Source of the DNA: Piscibacillus salipiscarius JCM 13188
GTDB lineage: Bacteria; Bacillota; Bacilli; Bacillales; Alkalibacillaceae
DNA length: 64,000 nucleotides
Reading direction: 5' to 3'
NCBI RefSeq assembly: GCF_001311865.1
Contig: NZ_BBCD01000001.1
Coordinates: forward strand, 207,006-271,005
Below, piece after piece: positions 11,055 through 24,369 of the stretch (position 1 is its first letter; every line of letters starts with the position of its first letter). The notes beneath the pieces were generated by a model. The model ran no database searches and was not told the origin of the DNA. It saw only the letters and a list, made by a program, of their open reading frames with translations. A program made the position numbers and the translations under genes.

Positions 11055-14000
11055 TAAGTCAGCACCGCCACTTCTTGTTTTGGCATAGGCTGAGCAGTAA
11101 AAGTCATTGATTCAATCACACTTAAAATTGCCCTAGCTGTATCTAATGATGTTAAGCACGCCACACCATGTTCAACGGCTTCACGTCGTATCCTAAATCC
11201 ATCTGTGTGAGGCTGTTTTCCTCTAGATAATGTGTTGATGACAAACTGAACTTTCCCGGACTCAATTAAATCTAACAGGTTATTATTCGCACCAATTTTA
11301 TTAACCGTTTGGACAGGTAACCCCATCGATTCGATCGCTCTTGCCGATCCATCTGTTGCATAAAGTTCAAAACCAATAGCATGAAATCGATTTGCAATAG
11401 CCTGCATTTCTAATTTGTCAGGGTCTGCAACCGTTAATAAAACGGCTCCTTCAGTCGGAATATTAAGACCGGAAGCAGTAATACCTTTATATAAAGCTTT
11501 CTCTAGTTGATAATCCCTTCCAATGACTTCTCCTGTCGACTTCATCTCAGGTCCTAGGGTGATGTCGACACTTCTTAATTTTTCAAAAGAAAAAACAGGT
11601 ACCTTTACAGAGATTAAATCTTTCTCTGGAATGACGCCATCAGCATATCCTAGTTCTGTTAGACTTTTTCCTAACATAACTTGGGTAGCTATGTTAGCCA
11701 TCGTCACCCCAGTAATTTTACTTAAAAACGGAACCGTTCTGCTTGATCTCGGATTCACCTCAAGCACATAAATTTCACCTTCGTGGTAAACAAATTGAAT
11801 GTTGATAAGACCAATAACCTGCAGTTCATTAGCAATTTTCTTAGTAATGTCAACGCAGCGTTCTTTAATATCTTTTGAAATGTTCTGTGTAGGATAAACA
11901 GCAATCGAGTCACCCGAGTGAACTCCTGCGCGTTCAATATGCTCCATTAATCCTGGAATCACAACTGTTTCCCCATCACATATGGCATCTACTTCTAGTT
12001 CAACCCCTGTTAAATAACGGTCGATTAATACAGGTTTATCTTGATGGACTTCAACTGCATATTTCATGTAGTGTTTTAAATCACTTTCGTCATAAACAAT
12101 TTCCATTGCTCTCCCGCCAAGAACGTATGATGGTCTCACTAATACTGGGAAACCTAGTTGTTTAGCTTGGTCAATCGCTTGCTCTTCACTAGTAGCAATT
12201 CTTGCATCAGGTCTTGGAACGGATAAACTTTCTAGCAATTGTTCAAATTGATCACGATCTTCAGCCTGATCGATTGATTGCTTAGATGTACCTAAAATCG
12301 GTACACCATATTGTTCTAAACCATCGACTAAGGAAATGGCCGTTTGACCACCAAATTGAACGATGACACCGTCAGGTTTTTCTAAATCAATGACATTTAA
12401 CACATCTTCTAAAGTTAATGGCTCAAAATATAATTTATCGGAAATTTGAAAGTCAGTTGATACGGTTTCAGGATTATTGTTCATAATAATCGCCTCATAA
12501 CCAGCATCTTTAAGAGCTAATACCGAGTGTACCGTTGCATAATCGAACTCTATTCCTTGCCCAATTCGAATTGGACCTGACCCTATGACTAAAACCTTCT
12601 TACGGTCCGTCACAAACGATTCATTCTCTTCTTCATAAGAGCTATAAAAGTACGGCGTTTCTGAAGTGAATTCAGCTGCGCAGGTATCAACCATTTTATA
12701 GACTGGTGCTAGCTCATTCGTTAGTCTAAACGAGCGAACCTCTTCTTCTGAAACTCCCCATAATCTAGCAATTGTCTCATCCATAAAACCTTTTTCTTTC
12801 GCTTCTTTTAGTAGAATAAGATTCCACGCACTCTTTTGTAATTGTTTCTCTAAATCTAATAGTCCTTTTAATTTATACAAAAGAATAAGTCAATTTCAGT
12901 GTATTGATGAACATCTTCCAACGTAAACCCTCGTCTAAATGCCTCGGCAATTAGGAATAACCTTTCATCGTCAGCTGTTTTTAACCGTATCATCAAAGTT
13001 TCCATTGAAATGCTTTCAACATTAGGTAAATAGAGATCATTTGTACAAATCTCCAAAGAACGTACTGATTTGAGCAGTGATTCTTCAAACGTACGTCCAA
13101 TCCCCATTACTTCACCAGTCGCTTTCATTTGTGTGCCCAACTTACGATTGGCAGCATGAAACTTATCAAATGGCCAACGCGGGATTTTCGTGACCACATA
13201 ATCAAGTGCAGGTTCAAAATGCGAATAAGTAGAACCAGTCACTGGGTTAATCATTTCATCAAGTGTTAACCCAACAGCTATTTTTGCAGCAATTCTTGCA
13301 ATCGGGTAACCCGTTGCTTTTGAAGCTAATGCAGATGATCTGCTTACTCGCGGGTTAACTTCAATGACATAATAATCAAAGCTATATGGGTCGAGAGCTA
13401 ACTGAACGTTACATCCACCTTCTATTTGAAGAGCTTTAATAATTCTAAGTGACACATTTCGAAGCATTTGGTATTCACGATCGCTTAACGTCTGCGAAGG
13501 TGCTACAACGATTGAGTCACCTGTATGTATGCCAACTGGATCAATATTTTCCATATTACAAACAACTATCGCATGATCCTCACCATCGCGCATCACTTCA
13601 TATTCGATTTCTTTGAAACCTGCGATACTTTTTTCAATTAAACATTGATTGACTGGGGAAGCATCGAGTCCATTACGTACAATTTCAATTAATTCTTGTT
13701 CCGTTTCACAAATACCTCCCCCAGTTCCGCCCATCGTATAAGCTGGTCGTATAATGACTGGATAGCCAATGGAATTTGCAAAATCTAACGCTTCATCAAT
13801 AGATTGAACAATTTCGCTTTCTGGAACAGGTTCGTTAAGTTCATACATCAAGCTTCTGAATGAATCACGGTCTTCTGCTTGCTCAATTGCGCTTAGCTTT
13901 GTACCTAGTATTTCAACTTGATACTCTTCTAAAATACCCCTGCGATCTAATTCCATGGCCATATTAAGCCCTGTTTGACCTCCCAGTGTAGGTAAAATAG

Positions 14001-14253
14001 CATCAGGTTGTTCTTTACGTATAATTTTTGTTAAAAATTCAGGGGTTAATGGCTCCATATAAATTTCATCTGCCATCGTTTCATCTGTCATAATCGTCGC
14101 AGGGTTAGAATTCGCCAGTACGACTTGATAACCTTCTTCCTTAAGAGCTTGACAAGCTTGCGTTCCTGCATAATCAAATTCGGCTGCTTGCCCGATAATA
14201 ATTGGCCCGGAACCGATCACTAATATTTTGTTAATATCTGTACGTTTAGGCAT
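11054..14253 (-). CDS. carB: Carbamoyl-phosphate synthase large subunit, frameshifted
   Basis: CarB makes carbamoyl phosphate from bicarbonate, ammonia and two ATP. Both ATP-grasp halves are present, each beginning with the same signature ([20 protein letters not shown] and [20 protein letters not shown]), followed by the C-terminal MGS-like allosteric domain ([14 protein letters not shown]). The start is the ATG at 14253 with GGAGGG seven bases upstream, overlapping carA by eight bases (ATGCCTAA). One T is missing from a T-run near 12880, breaking the frame between DLFF and YKLKG. Restored length about 1,066 residues. In Bacillus subtilis this copy is pyrAB. Confidence 0.96.
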
Positions 14254-15331
14254 GGATAATCCCTCCATTTATTCTTGATAAGAAAAGATCGAATAATTGA
14301 TTGGAATCTTGTGGTCCAGGTGATGCTTCTGGGTGATACTGAACTGAAAACATGTCATATTGTTCATGTTCTAAACCTTCAATCGTGCCATCGTTTAGCG
14401 CTGTTTGCGTAATTGTTAGGCTAGTTTGACCTAATGATTCCGGTGTCACGGCATATCCATGATTTTGAGATGTCATCCATACCTCCTTTGTTCGTAAATC
14501 TTTAACTGGATGATTGCCGCCTCTGTGACCGAATTTCATCTTATGTGTATCGGCTCCACAAGCAAGAGCAATTAATTGATGACCCAAGCAGATTCCAAAA
14601 ACCGGTACTTTACCCATGAGACCTTTTACTAGATCAATACCTTCTTGAACATCTTTAGGGTTTCCAGGTCCATTTGATAACATGACTCCATCAGGCTTGA
14701 GCTGCAGAATTTCATCAGAAGAGGTATTATACGGAACCACTGTGACATGACAATGACGCTCAGTAAATTCTTTTAATATGCCATGCTTCATGCCGAAATC
14801 TACTAACACGATTCGTTCGCCTTTACCCGGGACCACATATGGTTTGACCGTAGAAACTCGTTTAACTTGATCGTTTCGATAGGTGAAATCGTTTAGATTG
14901 GACTCGATCTCAGATAAATTCTCAATTGAATCAACCATAACACCTTTCATCGTTCCTCTTTCTCGAATTGTTTTGACCAATCGTCTTGTATCAATGTCTG
15001 ACAATCCAGGAATGTTCTTTTGTTTAAAATAATCATTCAATGACCATTCCTTTCTGAAGTTAGAAGGATATTCCGTAGCCTGTTTCACGATAAGGCCAGA
15101 TATTGATGGCGTAATGGTTTCAAAATCATCACGATTTATACCGTAATTTCCTATTAAAGGATAGGTCATCACTACAAATTGATCGCAGTAGGATGGGTCT
15201 GAAAGTGTTTCCTGATACCCAGTCATACCTGTATTAAAGACAACTTCACCAAACTTCTCTTGAACTGGTGCACCAAAAGCTTTACCTTGAAACACAGAGC
15301 CATCTTCTAATATTAAGTAACGATTAGACAT
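14246..15331 (-). CDS. carA: Carbamoyl-phosphate synthase small (glutaminase) subunit
   Basis: CarA hydrolyses glutamine and channels ammonia to CarB. The class I glutamine amidotransferase triad is visible: nucleophile in FGICLGHQL, and His/Glu in [11 protein letters not shown]. The N-terminal part has the standard [16 protein letters not shown] start and [12 protein letters not shown]. The frame is intact at 361 residues from the ATG at 15331, which I prefer because it overlaps the pyrC stop as ATGTCTAA, the same eight-base geometry as carA/carB. Bacillus subtilis calls it pyrAA. Confidence 0.96.
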   Translation of the reverse strand: MSNRYLILEDGSVFQGKAFGAPVQEKFGEVVFNTGMTGYQETLSDPSYCDQFVVMTYPLIGNYGINRDDFETITPSISGLIVKQATEYPSNFRKEWSLNDYFKQKNIPGLSDIDTRRLVKTIRERGTMKGVMVDSIENLSEIESNLNDFTYRNDQVKRVSTVKPYVVPGKGERIVLVDFGMKHGILKEFTERHCHVTVVPYNTSSDEILQLKPDGVMLSNGPGNPKDVQEGIDLVKGLMGKVPVFGICLGHQLIALACGADTHKMKFGHRGGNHPVKDLRTKEVWMTSQNHGYAVTPESLGQTSLTITQTALNDGTIEGLEHEQYDMFSVQYHPEASPGPQDSNQLFDLFLSRINGGIIHA

Positions 15332-16596
15332 ATAGTTCATCCTTTCTCCATACAATTTCACCTTCTAAGATCGTCATAACTGGAATACCTTGAACCTCCC
15401 AATTAACAAACGGGGTATTCCGACCTTTTGATGCAAATTGATCCGGTTCAATAGTTTGCGATTCTTCTAAATTAACTAACACAAGATCAGCTGTAGAACC
15501 GATGTTTAATTGACCGTAAGGTAGTCCGAAAATGCGTGAAGGTTTAATCGTTATCCAATCAACTAATTGTTTCAATGAAAACATATTCTTTTTACAGTAT
15601 GTGTATATAGTAATGGAAATGCGGTTTCTAAACCGACGATTCCGAATGGCGAATTGAGGAATCCATTCGATTTTTCTTGTTCGGTATGAGGAGCATGATC
15701 GGTAGCGATACAATCAATCGTACCGTCTTTCAAGCCATCAATTAATGCTTGTCGATCAGCCTTTGATCTTAGCGGAGGGTTCATCTTATAATTCGCATCA
15801 TTAGAAGGAATATCATCTTCAGTTAGAATTATGTGATGAGGTGAGACTTCTGCAGTTACAGGGATACCTGCTCGTTTGGCATCACGAATTACTCTAACAG
15901 ATTCTTTCGTGCTAACATGACAAACATGATAATGGCAACCTGTTGCTTCTGATAACAATACGTCCCTTGCAATTTGAGTCGATTCACTAATCGAAGGGAT
16001 GCCGGGTAAGTCAAGCTCTAAGCTTTTCTCTCCACTTTGCATGACTCCACCATAAACTAAAGTGTTCTCTTCACAATGCGCAACAATGGATGCATTTGCT
16101 TGTTTAGCCTTTTTCATTGCTTCATACATCATATGTGCTGACTGAACGCCGACTCCATCATCTGTAAAGGCAAAAGCACCTTGAGCTTTTAATATATTAA
16201 TATCTACTAGTTCTTGCCCTTCTTGTTCTTTAGTAATTGATGCATAAGGTAACACTCGAACGTGTGAAGTTTTATTTATTCGATCTAATACATTCTGAAG
16301 CTGTTCCATTGAATCTGGTACTGGGTTTGTATTAGGCATGGAACATACAGTTGTAAACCCGCCTTTAGCTGCAGCTATTGAACCAGACTCAATTGTCTCC
16401 TTTGATTCACCACCTGGTTCACGTAAATGAACATGAATATCAACAAACCTGGAAATAAGAATTGGCCCTTTGCATCAACCACTTCCATATTTGTTGAATC
16501 TAATTCTGTTCCAATAGCTTTGATCTTGTCTTCCTCAATCAATACATCAACCAATCCTTGTTCTAAGACATTTGCGTTTTTAATGAGTAATGTCAT
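15324..16596 (-). CDS. pyrC: Dihydroorotase, frameshifted
   Basis: PyrC closes carbamoyl aspartate to dihydroorotate. It is the Bacillus-type class I enzyme of the amidohydrolase superfamily. The metal-binding [11 protein letters not shown] sits at the first frame break (near 16440), followed by [17 protein letters not shown], the HCEE and HVSTKESV segments, and ATDHAPHT. A second indel near 15600 separates the C-terminal part ([20 protein letters not shown]). Restored length is about 425 residues. It overlaps pyrB by 17 bases and carA by eight bases. Confidence 0.95.
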
Positions 16597-17467
16597 AAAT
16601 TATGCCTCCTTTTTGTAAACACACTTGTATAACTGCTTGGCGAATCGCTACACCATTTTTCATCTGTTTAAAAATCCTCGACCTTTCACATTCTACAAGT
16701 GATGAATCAATTTCAACGCCTCGATTAACAGGGGCAGGGTGCATGATGATACTGCTTGGTTTCATAAGCTTTTCCCTTTGAAGTGTAAGACCGTAATTTT
16801 CTAAGTAATTTTCATCTTGATTCCCTAAGCTATGTCTTTCTTTCTGTACCCTTAATAACATTAAGACGTCCGCTACTTTACACGCTTCATCCATCTCTAT
16901 GTAGTCAAATGGTAAACTTGAATCTCGCCATTCTGGTTTTGAAACTAATAATACGTTAGCCCCAAGGCGATCTAATGCATACGCGTTCGACCGCGCGACT
17001 CTGCTATGAATAATATCTCCGCTGATGACAACATTTAAATTATGAAACGATCCAAACTCTTGTCTAATCGTATGTAAATCTAGCAAACTCTGGGTCGGGT
17101 GTTCCCCAGTCCCATCACCTGCATTGATAATCGGAATAGAGAGATTTCTTAACTTCTCAAAATATTTCTCTTGCTTATGTCTAATGACAACAAAATTAGC
17201 CCCAAGTGCTTCCATTGTTTTAACTGTGTCGTAGAGGGATTCACCTTTTATAACACTTGATGTCTCAGGAGTGAAAGATAATAGATTTACTCCTGAATTC
17301 ATACAAGCCATTTCGAAACTCATTTTAGTTCTGGTGGAAGGTTCATAGAAAAGTAGGGCACCAGTTGCATTTAAAGCCAATTCTCGATTATGTTGTATAG
17401 CATGAGCATCATCTAAAATTCTATAAATCTGTTCATTCGATAAATCTTGAATAGAAAGTAGATTCAA
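16580..17467 (-). CDS. pyrB: Aspartate carbamoyltransferase
   Basis: PyrB joins carbamoyl phosphate and aspartate, the committed step of pyrimidine synthesis. The carbamoyl-phosphate motif FYEPSTRTKMSFE, GDGTGEHPTQSLLDL and MHPAPVNRGVEI are all present in an intact frame of about 295 residues. The likely start is TTG at 17467 (MNLLSIQDLS) because AAGGGG lies eight bases upstream; a GTG nine bases earlier sits on the ribosome site. No regulatory chain gene (pyrI) follows, as is normal for Bacillus. Only 16 bases separate it from pyrP, so there is no room for a third PyrR attenuator. Confidence 0.95.
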   Translation of the reverse strand: MNLLSIQDLSNEQIYRILDDAHAIQHNRELALNATGALLFYEPSTRTKMSFEMACMNSGVNLLSFTPETSSVIKGESLYDTVKTMEALGANFVVIRHKQEKYFEKLRNLSIPIINAGDGTGEHPTQSLLDLHTIRQEFGSFHNLNVVISGDIIHSRVARSNAYALDRLGANVLLVSKPEWRDSSLPFDYIEMDEACKVADVLMLLRVQKERHSLGNQDENYLENYGLTLQREKLMKPSSIIMHPAPVNRGVEIDSSLVECERSRIFKQMKNGVAIRQAVIQVCLQKGGIIYDITH

Positions 17468-17483
17468 TCGACACACCCCTTTG

Positions 17484-18859
17484 TTAGCTTGCTTTCTTTT
17501 CTTTCGAATCTGCTTTAAACATTTGATCTTGGTTTCGGGATGCTTTTTCTCTTCCAGGTAATATGAGGTTTAAAATCACACCCACGATCGCAGAAAGTGC
17601 CATGCCTGAAACTTGTAGATCAAAATTCGGAAGCTGCAGTTCAATATACAGGCCTCCAATACCTATCACTAGGATTACCGATGCGATAATTAAGTTTCTG
17701 TTCTGTCCTAAATCTACATTGTTATCAATCAGCATTCTAAGTCCACTAGAAGCGATAATCCCGAATAATAGAATCGAAACTCCGCCCATAACTGCTGTAG
17801 GAATCGATTCAATTAATACTGCGATGATATCGATAAACCCGAAGAAAATCGCAAGTACTGCTGCTCCCCCTATGACGAACACACTAAATACTCTAGTAAT
17901 CGCTAATACTCCAATATTTTCGCCATACGTCGTGTTTGGCGGTCCACCTAACATTGAAGCAATGACTGTTGCCAACCCATCTCCTAAGATTGAACGATGA
18001 AGTCCTGGTTTTTTATGAAATTTTGCCCTGTCACTTTTGATAACACCATCTGATCACCAATGTGCTCTGTGATTGTGACAAGCGCGATTGGAACCATGAT
18101 TCCTACAATGGACCAACTAATGACATCGAAAGGTGAGAAATCAACAAACGGAATTAGAAACTCAGGTTTTGTAAAAACAGCTGAGAAGAATTCCGTGATG
18201 GAACCTGCGCTCGTTAGCTCACTCCAACTAGATTTAATCTCTTGTGTATTGACTACTCCAGCAAAGAGGGCAACCAAATACCCGCCAAGTATACCTAATA
18301 AAATCGGGATGATTTTCCAAAACCCTTTAAAGAAGATCGAGGCTATAATGGTAATCGTTAACGTCGCAAGTGCAATTCCAATCAATGTTAAGCTATAATT
18401 TCCGTCCGCATCATTCATAGCCATGTCGATTGCAGTTGGTGCTAGCCCTAATCCGATAACCATAATGACCGGCCCAACAACTACTGGAGGTAATAGGTTT
18501 AGTAACCAATCCACCCCAGCCATTCGAATCAATAAAGCAACTATTCCATAAACGACACCTACTAAAAATGCCCCAACCATAGCTCCTGCCAAGCTTTCCA
18601 CTTGGGTTGCTACTATAATAGGTGTAATAAAAGCAAAACTCGACCCTAAGTAAGCAGGTATACGTCCTCTAGTAATCATTAAATAGCTCAAAGTACCAAG
18701 TCCACTTGTAATTAACGCAACACTTGGTGACATCTCTGTTAAAAATGGTACTAAAATTGTAGCCCCAAACATGGCAAATAAATGTTGAAGGCTTAAAATT
18801 AACCATTTGCTTAAGTTCGGTACGTCTCTAATATCTAATACTTTCTCATTTTCGTTCAT
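17484..18859 (-). CDS. pyrP: Uracil permease, frameshifted
   Basis: PyrP is a nucleobase:cation symporter-2 family uracil permease of the cytoplasmic membrane. About a dozen hydrophobic segments are visible. The family motifs GSSFAFITP and GGPPNTTYGENIGVLAITRV are clear. An indel near 18010 breaks the frame after VTGQNFIKN; the restored sequence (KPGLHRSILGDGLATVIASM) is the usual loop. Restored length is about 458 residues, slightly longer than the Bacillus subtilis protein. A PyrR attenuator precedes it. Confidence 0.94.
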
Positions 18860-18916
18860 CTTTCTTCCTCCTTAGAAGGATTGACCTTCATTGATATGAA
18901 TTTAAAACTTTTTCAT

Positions 18917-19035
18917 AAAAAAACCTCTTTGCGAAGGTCGCAAAAGAGGTATACCTGTACATACTACTCCTCGAGTAGGATATGACAAGTCTACGTTCAC
19001 AACCTTTTTAGCCTCTCTGGACTACATTTAAAGGT
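18917..19035 (-). promoter_or_regulatory. PyrR-responsive attenuator between pyrR and pyrP
   Basis: The minus strand carries the PyrR-binding loop AGTCCAGAGAGGCT at 19010-19023, flanked by pairing arms (ACCTTTAAATGT and AAAAAGGTT), the anti-antiterminator. Downstream, a strong terminator stem (CCTCTTTTGCGACC... CGCAAAGAGG, 18924-18950) ends in a T-run. In the known mechanism, UMP-bound PyrR stabilises the loop and lets the terminator form, lowering expression of pyrP to pyrE. Confidence 0.93.
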
Positions 19036-19045
19036 TTGTATTTAA

Positions 19046-19725
<680 letters not shown>

Positions 19726-19730
19726 TGTTT

Positions 19731-19758
19731 ATTTTAACCGATTCTGATTTAAAGTCAA
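19731..19758 (-). promoter_or_regulatory. Sigma-A promoter of the pyr operon
   Basis: On the minus strand, TTGACT (19758-19753), a 16-base spacer and TAAAAT (19736-19731) lie just upstream of the first PyrR loop. Its -35 box is 20 bases from the rluD stop codon, so the operon starts its own transcript here. Confidence 0.75.
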
Positions 19759-19777
19759 TACATTTTCGCAACTTTTT

Positions 19778-20666
19778 CTAACGTTTCTTGAAAATATCTG
19801 GAGCTTCACAGGTGAAGCTTAATTCTTCCTCTGTTATAGGATGTGTAAATGATAACTTTCTTGCATGTAAAGCCTGACCTTGAACGTCTAACGTTTTTAC
19901 GTCTTCCGTATTTAGGGTCACCGACTAACGGATGATCGATATATTGGAAATGAACTCTAATTTGATGTGTACGGCCTGTTTCTAAATCACAATAAACATG
20001 TGAAAAGTTTTCAAAACGACGGGCAACTGAAAAATGTGTAACAGCTGGTTTTCCACTTTCAACAACTGCCATTTTCTGACGATCATCAGGATCTCTTCCG
20101 ATAGGTGCATCAATCGTTGCTTTGTCATGTTCAATAACACCATGCACGATGGCCTCATAGGAGCGTTTTACTTTTTTATCTTGTAACTGTGACGATAAAA
20201 TCTCATGAGCTCGATCATGCTTGGCCACGACTAGTAAACCACTTGTATCCTTATCGATTCGATGCACGATTCCCGGTCTATAAACACCATTAATTCCCGA
20301 AAGATCTTGACAATGATATAGAAGAGCATGAACTAAAGTTCCTGTACGGTGACCATGAGACGGATGAACAACCATTCCTTTCGCTTTATTAACGACTAAA
20401 AGATGTTCATCTTCATAATGAATATCAAGCGGGATATTTTCTGGTTCAATTTCTAGTTCTTGAACTTCAGGCTCTTCCCATACAATTTCGTCATTTAATT
20501 GGCATTTGTAATTGCTTTTAACTTTCTCACCGTTAACTAAAACGTAGCCATCTTTAATCCAGGATTGAATTTGACTCCTTGATGCACCCTTGTTTAAATC
20601 AGTTAACACCTTATCAATTCGCTTATTTTGGTATGTCTCATTTACAATAACCTTCTGTTTACTCAT
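19778..20666 (-). CDS. ylyB: Ribosomal large subunit pseudouridine synthase (RluD/YlyB), frameshifted
   Basis: The product isomerises uridines of 23S rRNA helix 69 by homology. An N-terminal S4 RNA-binding domain (GASRSQIQSWIKDGYVLVNG) is followed by the catalytic motif RPGIVHRIDKDTSGLLVVAK, containing the catalytic Asp, and ETGRTHQIRVHF. An indel near 19900 breaks the C-terminal end; the restored reading ALHARKLSFTHPITEEE runs to the stop at 19778. About 297 residues. It overlaps lspA by eight bases (ATGAGTAA), as in Bacillus gene order. Confidence 0.93.
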
Positions 20667-21132
20667 CTACTTTCTTCCCTTTATTCTTCATTTCATCAAT
20701 TAACATCATGATAATCACTAAAATAACCCCTACAGTTAGTGCTGAGTCAGCTAAATTAAAGATTGGAAAATCATATCCAAAAATATTTAAATCAATAAAA
20801 TCAATCACTTCTTGAAGAAAAATACGATCAATAAAGTTACCAATCGCACCACCTAATATAAAGGCAAATCCAATCATTAACCATGGGTAGCTGTTTTTAT
20901 ATAGTTGCATGTAATAAATAAGAATACCTATCACAATGACAGTGACAATATAAAATAACCACATTTGTCCTTCTAAGATTCCCCAAGCCGCTCCGGTATT
21001 TCGGTGTGACGTAATCCAGAAAAAACCTGGTATAACTTCGTAAGAATCATATAGATTCATGTTTAATGCAACCATCCACTTTGTTGCTTGATCAAATAAA
21101 ACAATTAGTAGTGTAATGACATAGTATCTCAC
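20659..21132 (-). CDS. lspA: Lipoprotein signal peptidase
   Basis: LspA is the membrane aspartyl protease that removes signal peptides from diacylated prolipoproteins. Both catalytic aspartates are visible, in GAIGNFIDR and NLADSAL, with four hydrophobic segments. The start is GTG at 21132 (MRYYVITLLIVLFDQATKW), chosen because GGAGG lies seven bases upstream; longer in-frame extension has no ribosome site. The intact 157-residue length is normal. It lies between ileS and rluD as in Bacillus, although the ylyA gene found between ileS and lspA in Bacillus subtilis is absent here. Confidence 0.96.
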   Translation of the reverse strand: MRYYVITLLIVLFDQATKWMVALNMNLYDSYEVIPGFFWITSHRNTGAAWGILEGQMWLFYIVTVIVIGILIYYMQLYKNSYPWLMIGFAFILGGAIGNFIDRIFLQEVIDFIDLNIFGYDFPIFNLADSALTVGVILVIIMMLIDEMKNKGKKVDE

Positions 21133-21232
21133 GTTGCTACCTCCATAAATTGCTATCCTATTGCATTTTACCACAAAATGAAAAATTAACGATTGATTAT
21201 TAATCATCAAGGTTCCTATAAAATTAATTAAA

Positions 21233-21271
21233 AGGGCCTTAACAGTCAAGTTCATGACTATTAAGACCCTT
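21233..21271 (-). terminator. Rho-independent terminator of ileS
   Basis: On the minus strand the stem GGGTCTTAATAGTCA / TGACTGTTAAGGCCC has a short loop and is followed by TTTTAATT. It lies about 17 bases past the ileS stop, separating ileS from lspA. Confidence 0.82.
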
Positions 21272-21287
21272 CTTTTAAACTTATAAT

Positions 21288-24031
21288 TTAACCTACAATG
21301 CCTGCACAGCGTTCACATAAATCTGGGTGTTGGACATCTTTTCCAACTGTGTGGGATGACACCCAGCAGCGTTGACATTTTTCTCCGTCGTGTTTTTCAA
21401 CTGCAACTGACACACGATCATAAGATTTTGCTAAATCGTTACTTTGAGCTAGTTTGACTTCGGAAACGATTAGATACTGATGTAAATATTGCATTGACTC
21501 TAACAAATCCATGGTTGACTCGTCTTTTGGCACAATCGTTACTTTAGCTTCTAATGATTTACCGATAATTTTATCCGCACGTGCTTCTTCTAATGCTTTT
21601 AGAACATCCTCACGTACTTCCATGAATTGTTCCCATTTTTCTTTAATAGTTGCTTCTTGTTCAACTGCGCGAGGTTCAGGCATATCTGTTAGTTGAACAC
21701 TATCTTCTTCAACCCCAGGAATGTACTGATAAGCCTCTTCAGTTGTGTGAGATAAGATTGGTGACATTAACTTAGTTAATGAGACGATCATTTCATAGTA
21801 CACTGTTTGGATGCTGCGACGACGATGATTATCTGCATTTTCGATATATAAAATATCTTTCGCAAAGTCTAGATAGAATGAACTTAAATCTACTGTACAG
21901 AAATTGTTAATCGTATGATAGATCGTTGAATATTCATACTCATCATAAGCTTTACGAACTTTACGAATCGTTTCCTGCAGACGAATGAGCATGTAGCGAT
22001 CCACTTCTTCTAGGTTTGCTTCATCTACTTTGTCTTTCGCAGGTTCAAAATCATGTAAGTTTCCAAGTAAGAAACGGAACGTATTACGAATCTTACGATA
22101 AACTTCAGCAACTTGTTTTAAAATGTTATCTGATACTCGTACGTCTCCGGAATAGTCAGTACTGGCTACCCATAAACGAAGAATGTCAGCACCAAGCTGT
22201 TTCATGATCTTAGATGGAACCATGACGTTACCAAGTGATTTACTCATCTTACGGCCTTCGCCATCTAGCGTAAAGCCGTGGCTTAAAATTCCTTTATAAG
22301 GAGCTTTACCTGTCACAGCAACAGACGTTGTTATAGATGAGTTAAACCAACCACGATATTGGTCAGAACCTTCTAAATAAAGGTCTGCAGGACGGTCTAA
22401 ATCGTCACGCTCAACTAATACCCCTTGATGGGTAGAACCTGAATCGAACCAAACATCCATAATATCTGTTTCTTTCGTGAACTCACCATTGGACTTGATG
22501 GGTGTGTAAACCCTTCAGGTAATAAATCTTTAGCCTCACGTTCAAACCAAACATTTTGAACCGTGTTCATTAAATAAACTGCTTACATGGTCAATGGTTT
22601 CTTCAGTAATAATTGGCTCTCCATTTTCACCATAAAATACTGGTATTGGAACCCCCCCATACACGTTGACGAGAAATACACCAATCTTCACGGTCTTTAA
22701 CCATGTTATGCATACGAATTTCACCCCAGTGAGGGTGCCAATTTACATCTTTAACAGCTTGAAGAAGCTGCTCTCTGAAATCTTTAACAGATGCAAACCA
22801 CTGAGACGTTGCACGGAAAATAGTTGGCTTCTTCGTACGCCAATCATGTGGGTAAGAGTGCGTCATGAATTCAAGTTTTAATAATGCACCTACTTCTTCT
22901 AACTTCTGAGTGATTTCCTTATTAGCTTTATCATAGAACTGCCCCTTAAAACCAGGAGCTTCTTCTGTAAATACACCTTTTTCATCTACTGGACATAAAA
23001 CATCTAAACCGTACTGTTTACCAATCCAAAAGTCATCTTCACCGTGTCCTGGTGCCGTGTGTACACATCCAGTACCTGACTCGGTTGTTACGTGTTCCCC
23101 TAAAATAACTAGAGAATCACGATCATAGAATGGGTGTCTAGTAACCACTTTTTCTAAGTCAGAACCTTTTAATGTTTTAACTACTGATGGGTTTTCCCAT
23201 TCTAGTTTTTGGGTTACTTCTTCTAATAAATCATGAGCAATGACGTATTTAGCATTATCTACTTCGACAACTGCATACTCTAAATCAGGATGTACAGCAA
23301 TAGCTAAGTTAGCTGGAATGGTCCAAGGAGTTGTTGTCCAGATAACGATCTTCTCATCTCCGTCTAAAACGCCTTTACCTTCTGTTACATCAAAAGCAAC
23401 ATAGATTGAAGGTGAACGCTTATCCTGATATTCAATTTCCGCTTCTGCTAGAGCTGATTCCGATGACGGTGACCAGTAAACAGGTTTTTTCCCTTTATAA
23501 ATATAACCTCGTTTAGCCATCTCACCAAATACTCGTATTTGTTGGGCTTCAAACTCTGGTTTTAATGTGATATATGGATGATCCCAATCACCACGAACAC
23601 CTAGTTGCTTAAATTGTTCACGTTGACGGTCAATTTGATCAAGAGCATATTCTTCACATAGCTTCCTAAATTCAGCAACGCTCATCTCTTTACGTTTTAA
23701 TTTTCTTTTTCTTTGTAAGCGCTACTTCAATTGGTAAACCATGAGTGTCCCACCCCGGAACATATGGTGCATGATAGCCAGACATAGATTTATAACGCAC
23801 AATAAAATCTTTTAAAATTTTGTTAAGTGCATGCCCCATGTGTAGATCACCGTTCGCATACGGAGGGCCATCGTGTAAAACGAACAACGGGCGACCTTTT
23901 GTTCGTTCTTGTACCTTTTGATAAATATTTTCTTGATCCCATCGCTCTTGCATTTCGGGCTCGCGTTTTGGTAAATTGCCGCGCATTGGGAATTCTGTTT
24001 TTGGCATTAACAGTGTATCCTTATAACTCAT
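21288..24031 (-). CDS. ileS: Isoleucyl-tRNA synthetase, frameshifted
   Basis: IleRS charges tRNA-Ile. The class I HIGH-type motif appears as HMGHALN, the KMSKS motif as RKMSKSLGN, the editing domain includes [17 protein letters not shown], and the C-terminal zinc site is CQRCW...CERC. The start ATG at 24031 has GGAGG seven bases upstream. At least four indels (near 23695, 22650, 22560 and 22505) cut it into pieces totalling about 915 residues, the normal length. A complete T-box leader lies upstream, so expression responds to uncharged tRNA-Ile. Confidence 0.96.
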
Positions 24032-24104
24032 ACAAATCCTCCTCAAACTTATTAACGTTATTAAAGACGTCCTTTTACAATTCTTCACAAAAATCTTTAA
24101 AAAT

Positions 24105-24345
24105 AAAAAGAGCTTTTTATCCCAAAATAGGGACGAAAAAGCTCGCGGTACCACCCTCATTGAATAGTTATTTAAACTATTCCACTCGACATTCGTAACG
24201 TGAATGAACCGCCCTTTTCTACTTCATTCAAAAAGGGACTCCGGGATGATTTTCATTAAAAGGTCGTTACTAGGCTCGCACCATCCCTAGCTCGCTTAAA
24301 CGATGAACTCTTAATTACTATTCCCATCTTCGTTTTAGAATTAAT
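24105..24345 (-). promoter_or_regulatory. T-box riboswitch leader of ileS
   Basis: Read on the minus strand, Stem I contains the AGATGGGAATAGTAA conserved loop, the specifier region AAAATCATCCC with an ATC (Ile) codon followed by a purine, and the T-box AATGAGGGTGGTACCGCG (24144-24161). A terminator stem GAGCTTTTT...AAAAAGCTC (24110-24144) followed by TTTTTATTTTT competes with the T-box antiterminator. Uncharged tRNA-Ile bound to the specifier would favour read-through into ileS. Confidence 0.95.
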
Positions 24346-24369
24346 TAATATATGCTTATACGATATGAA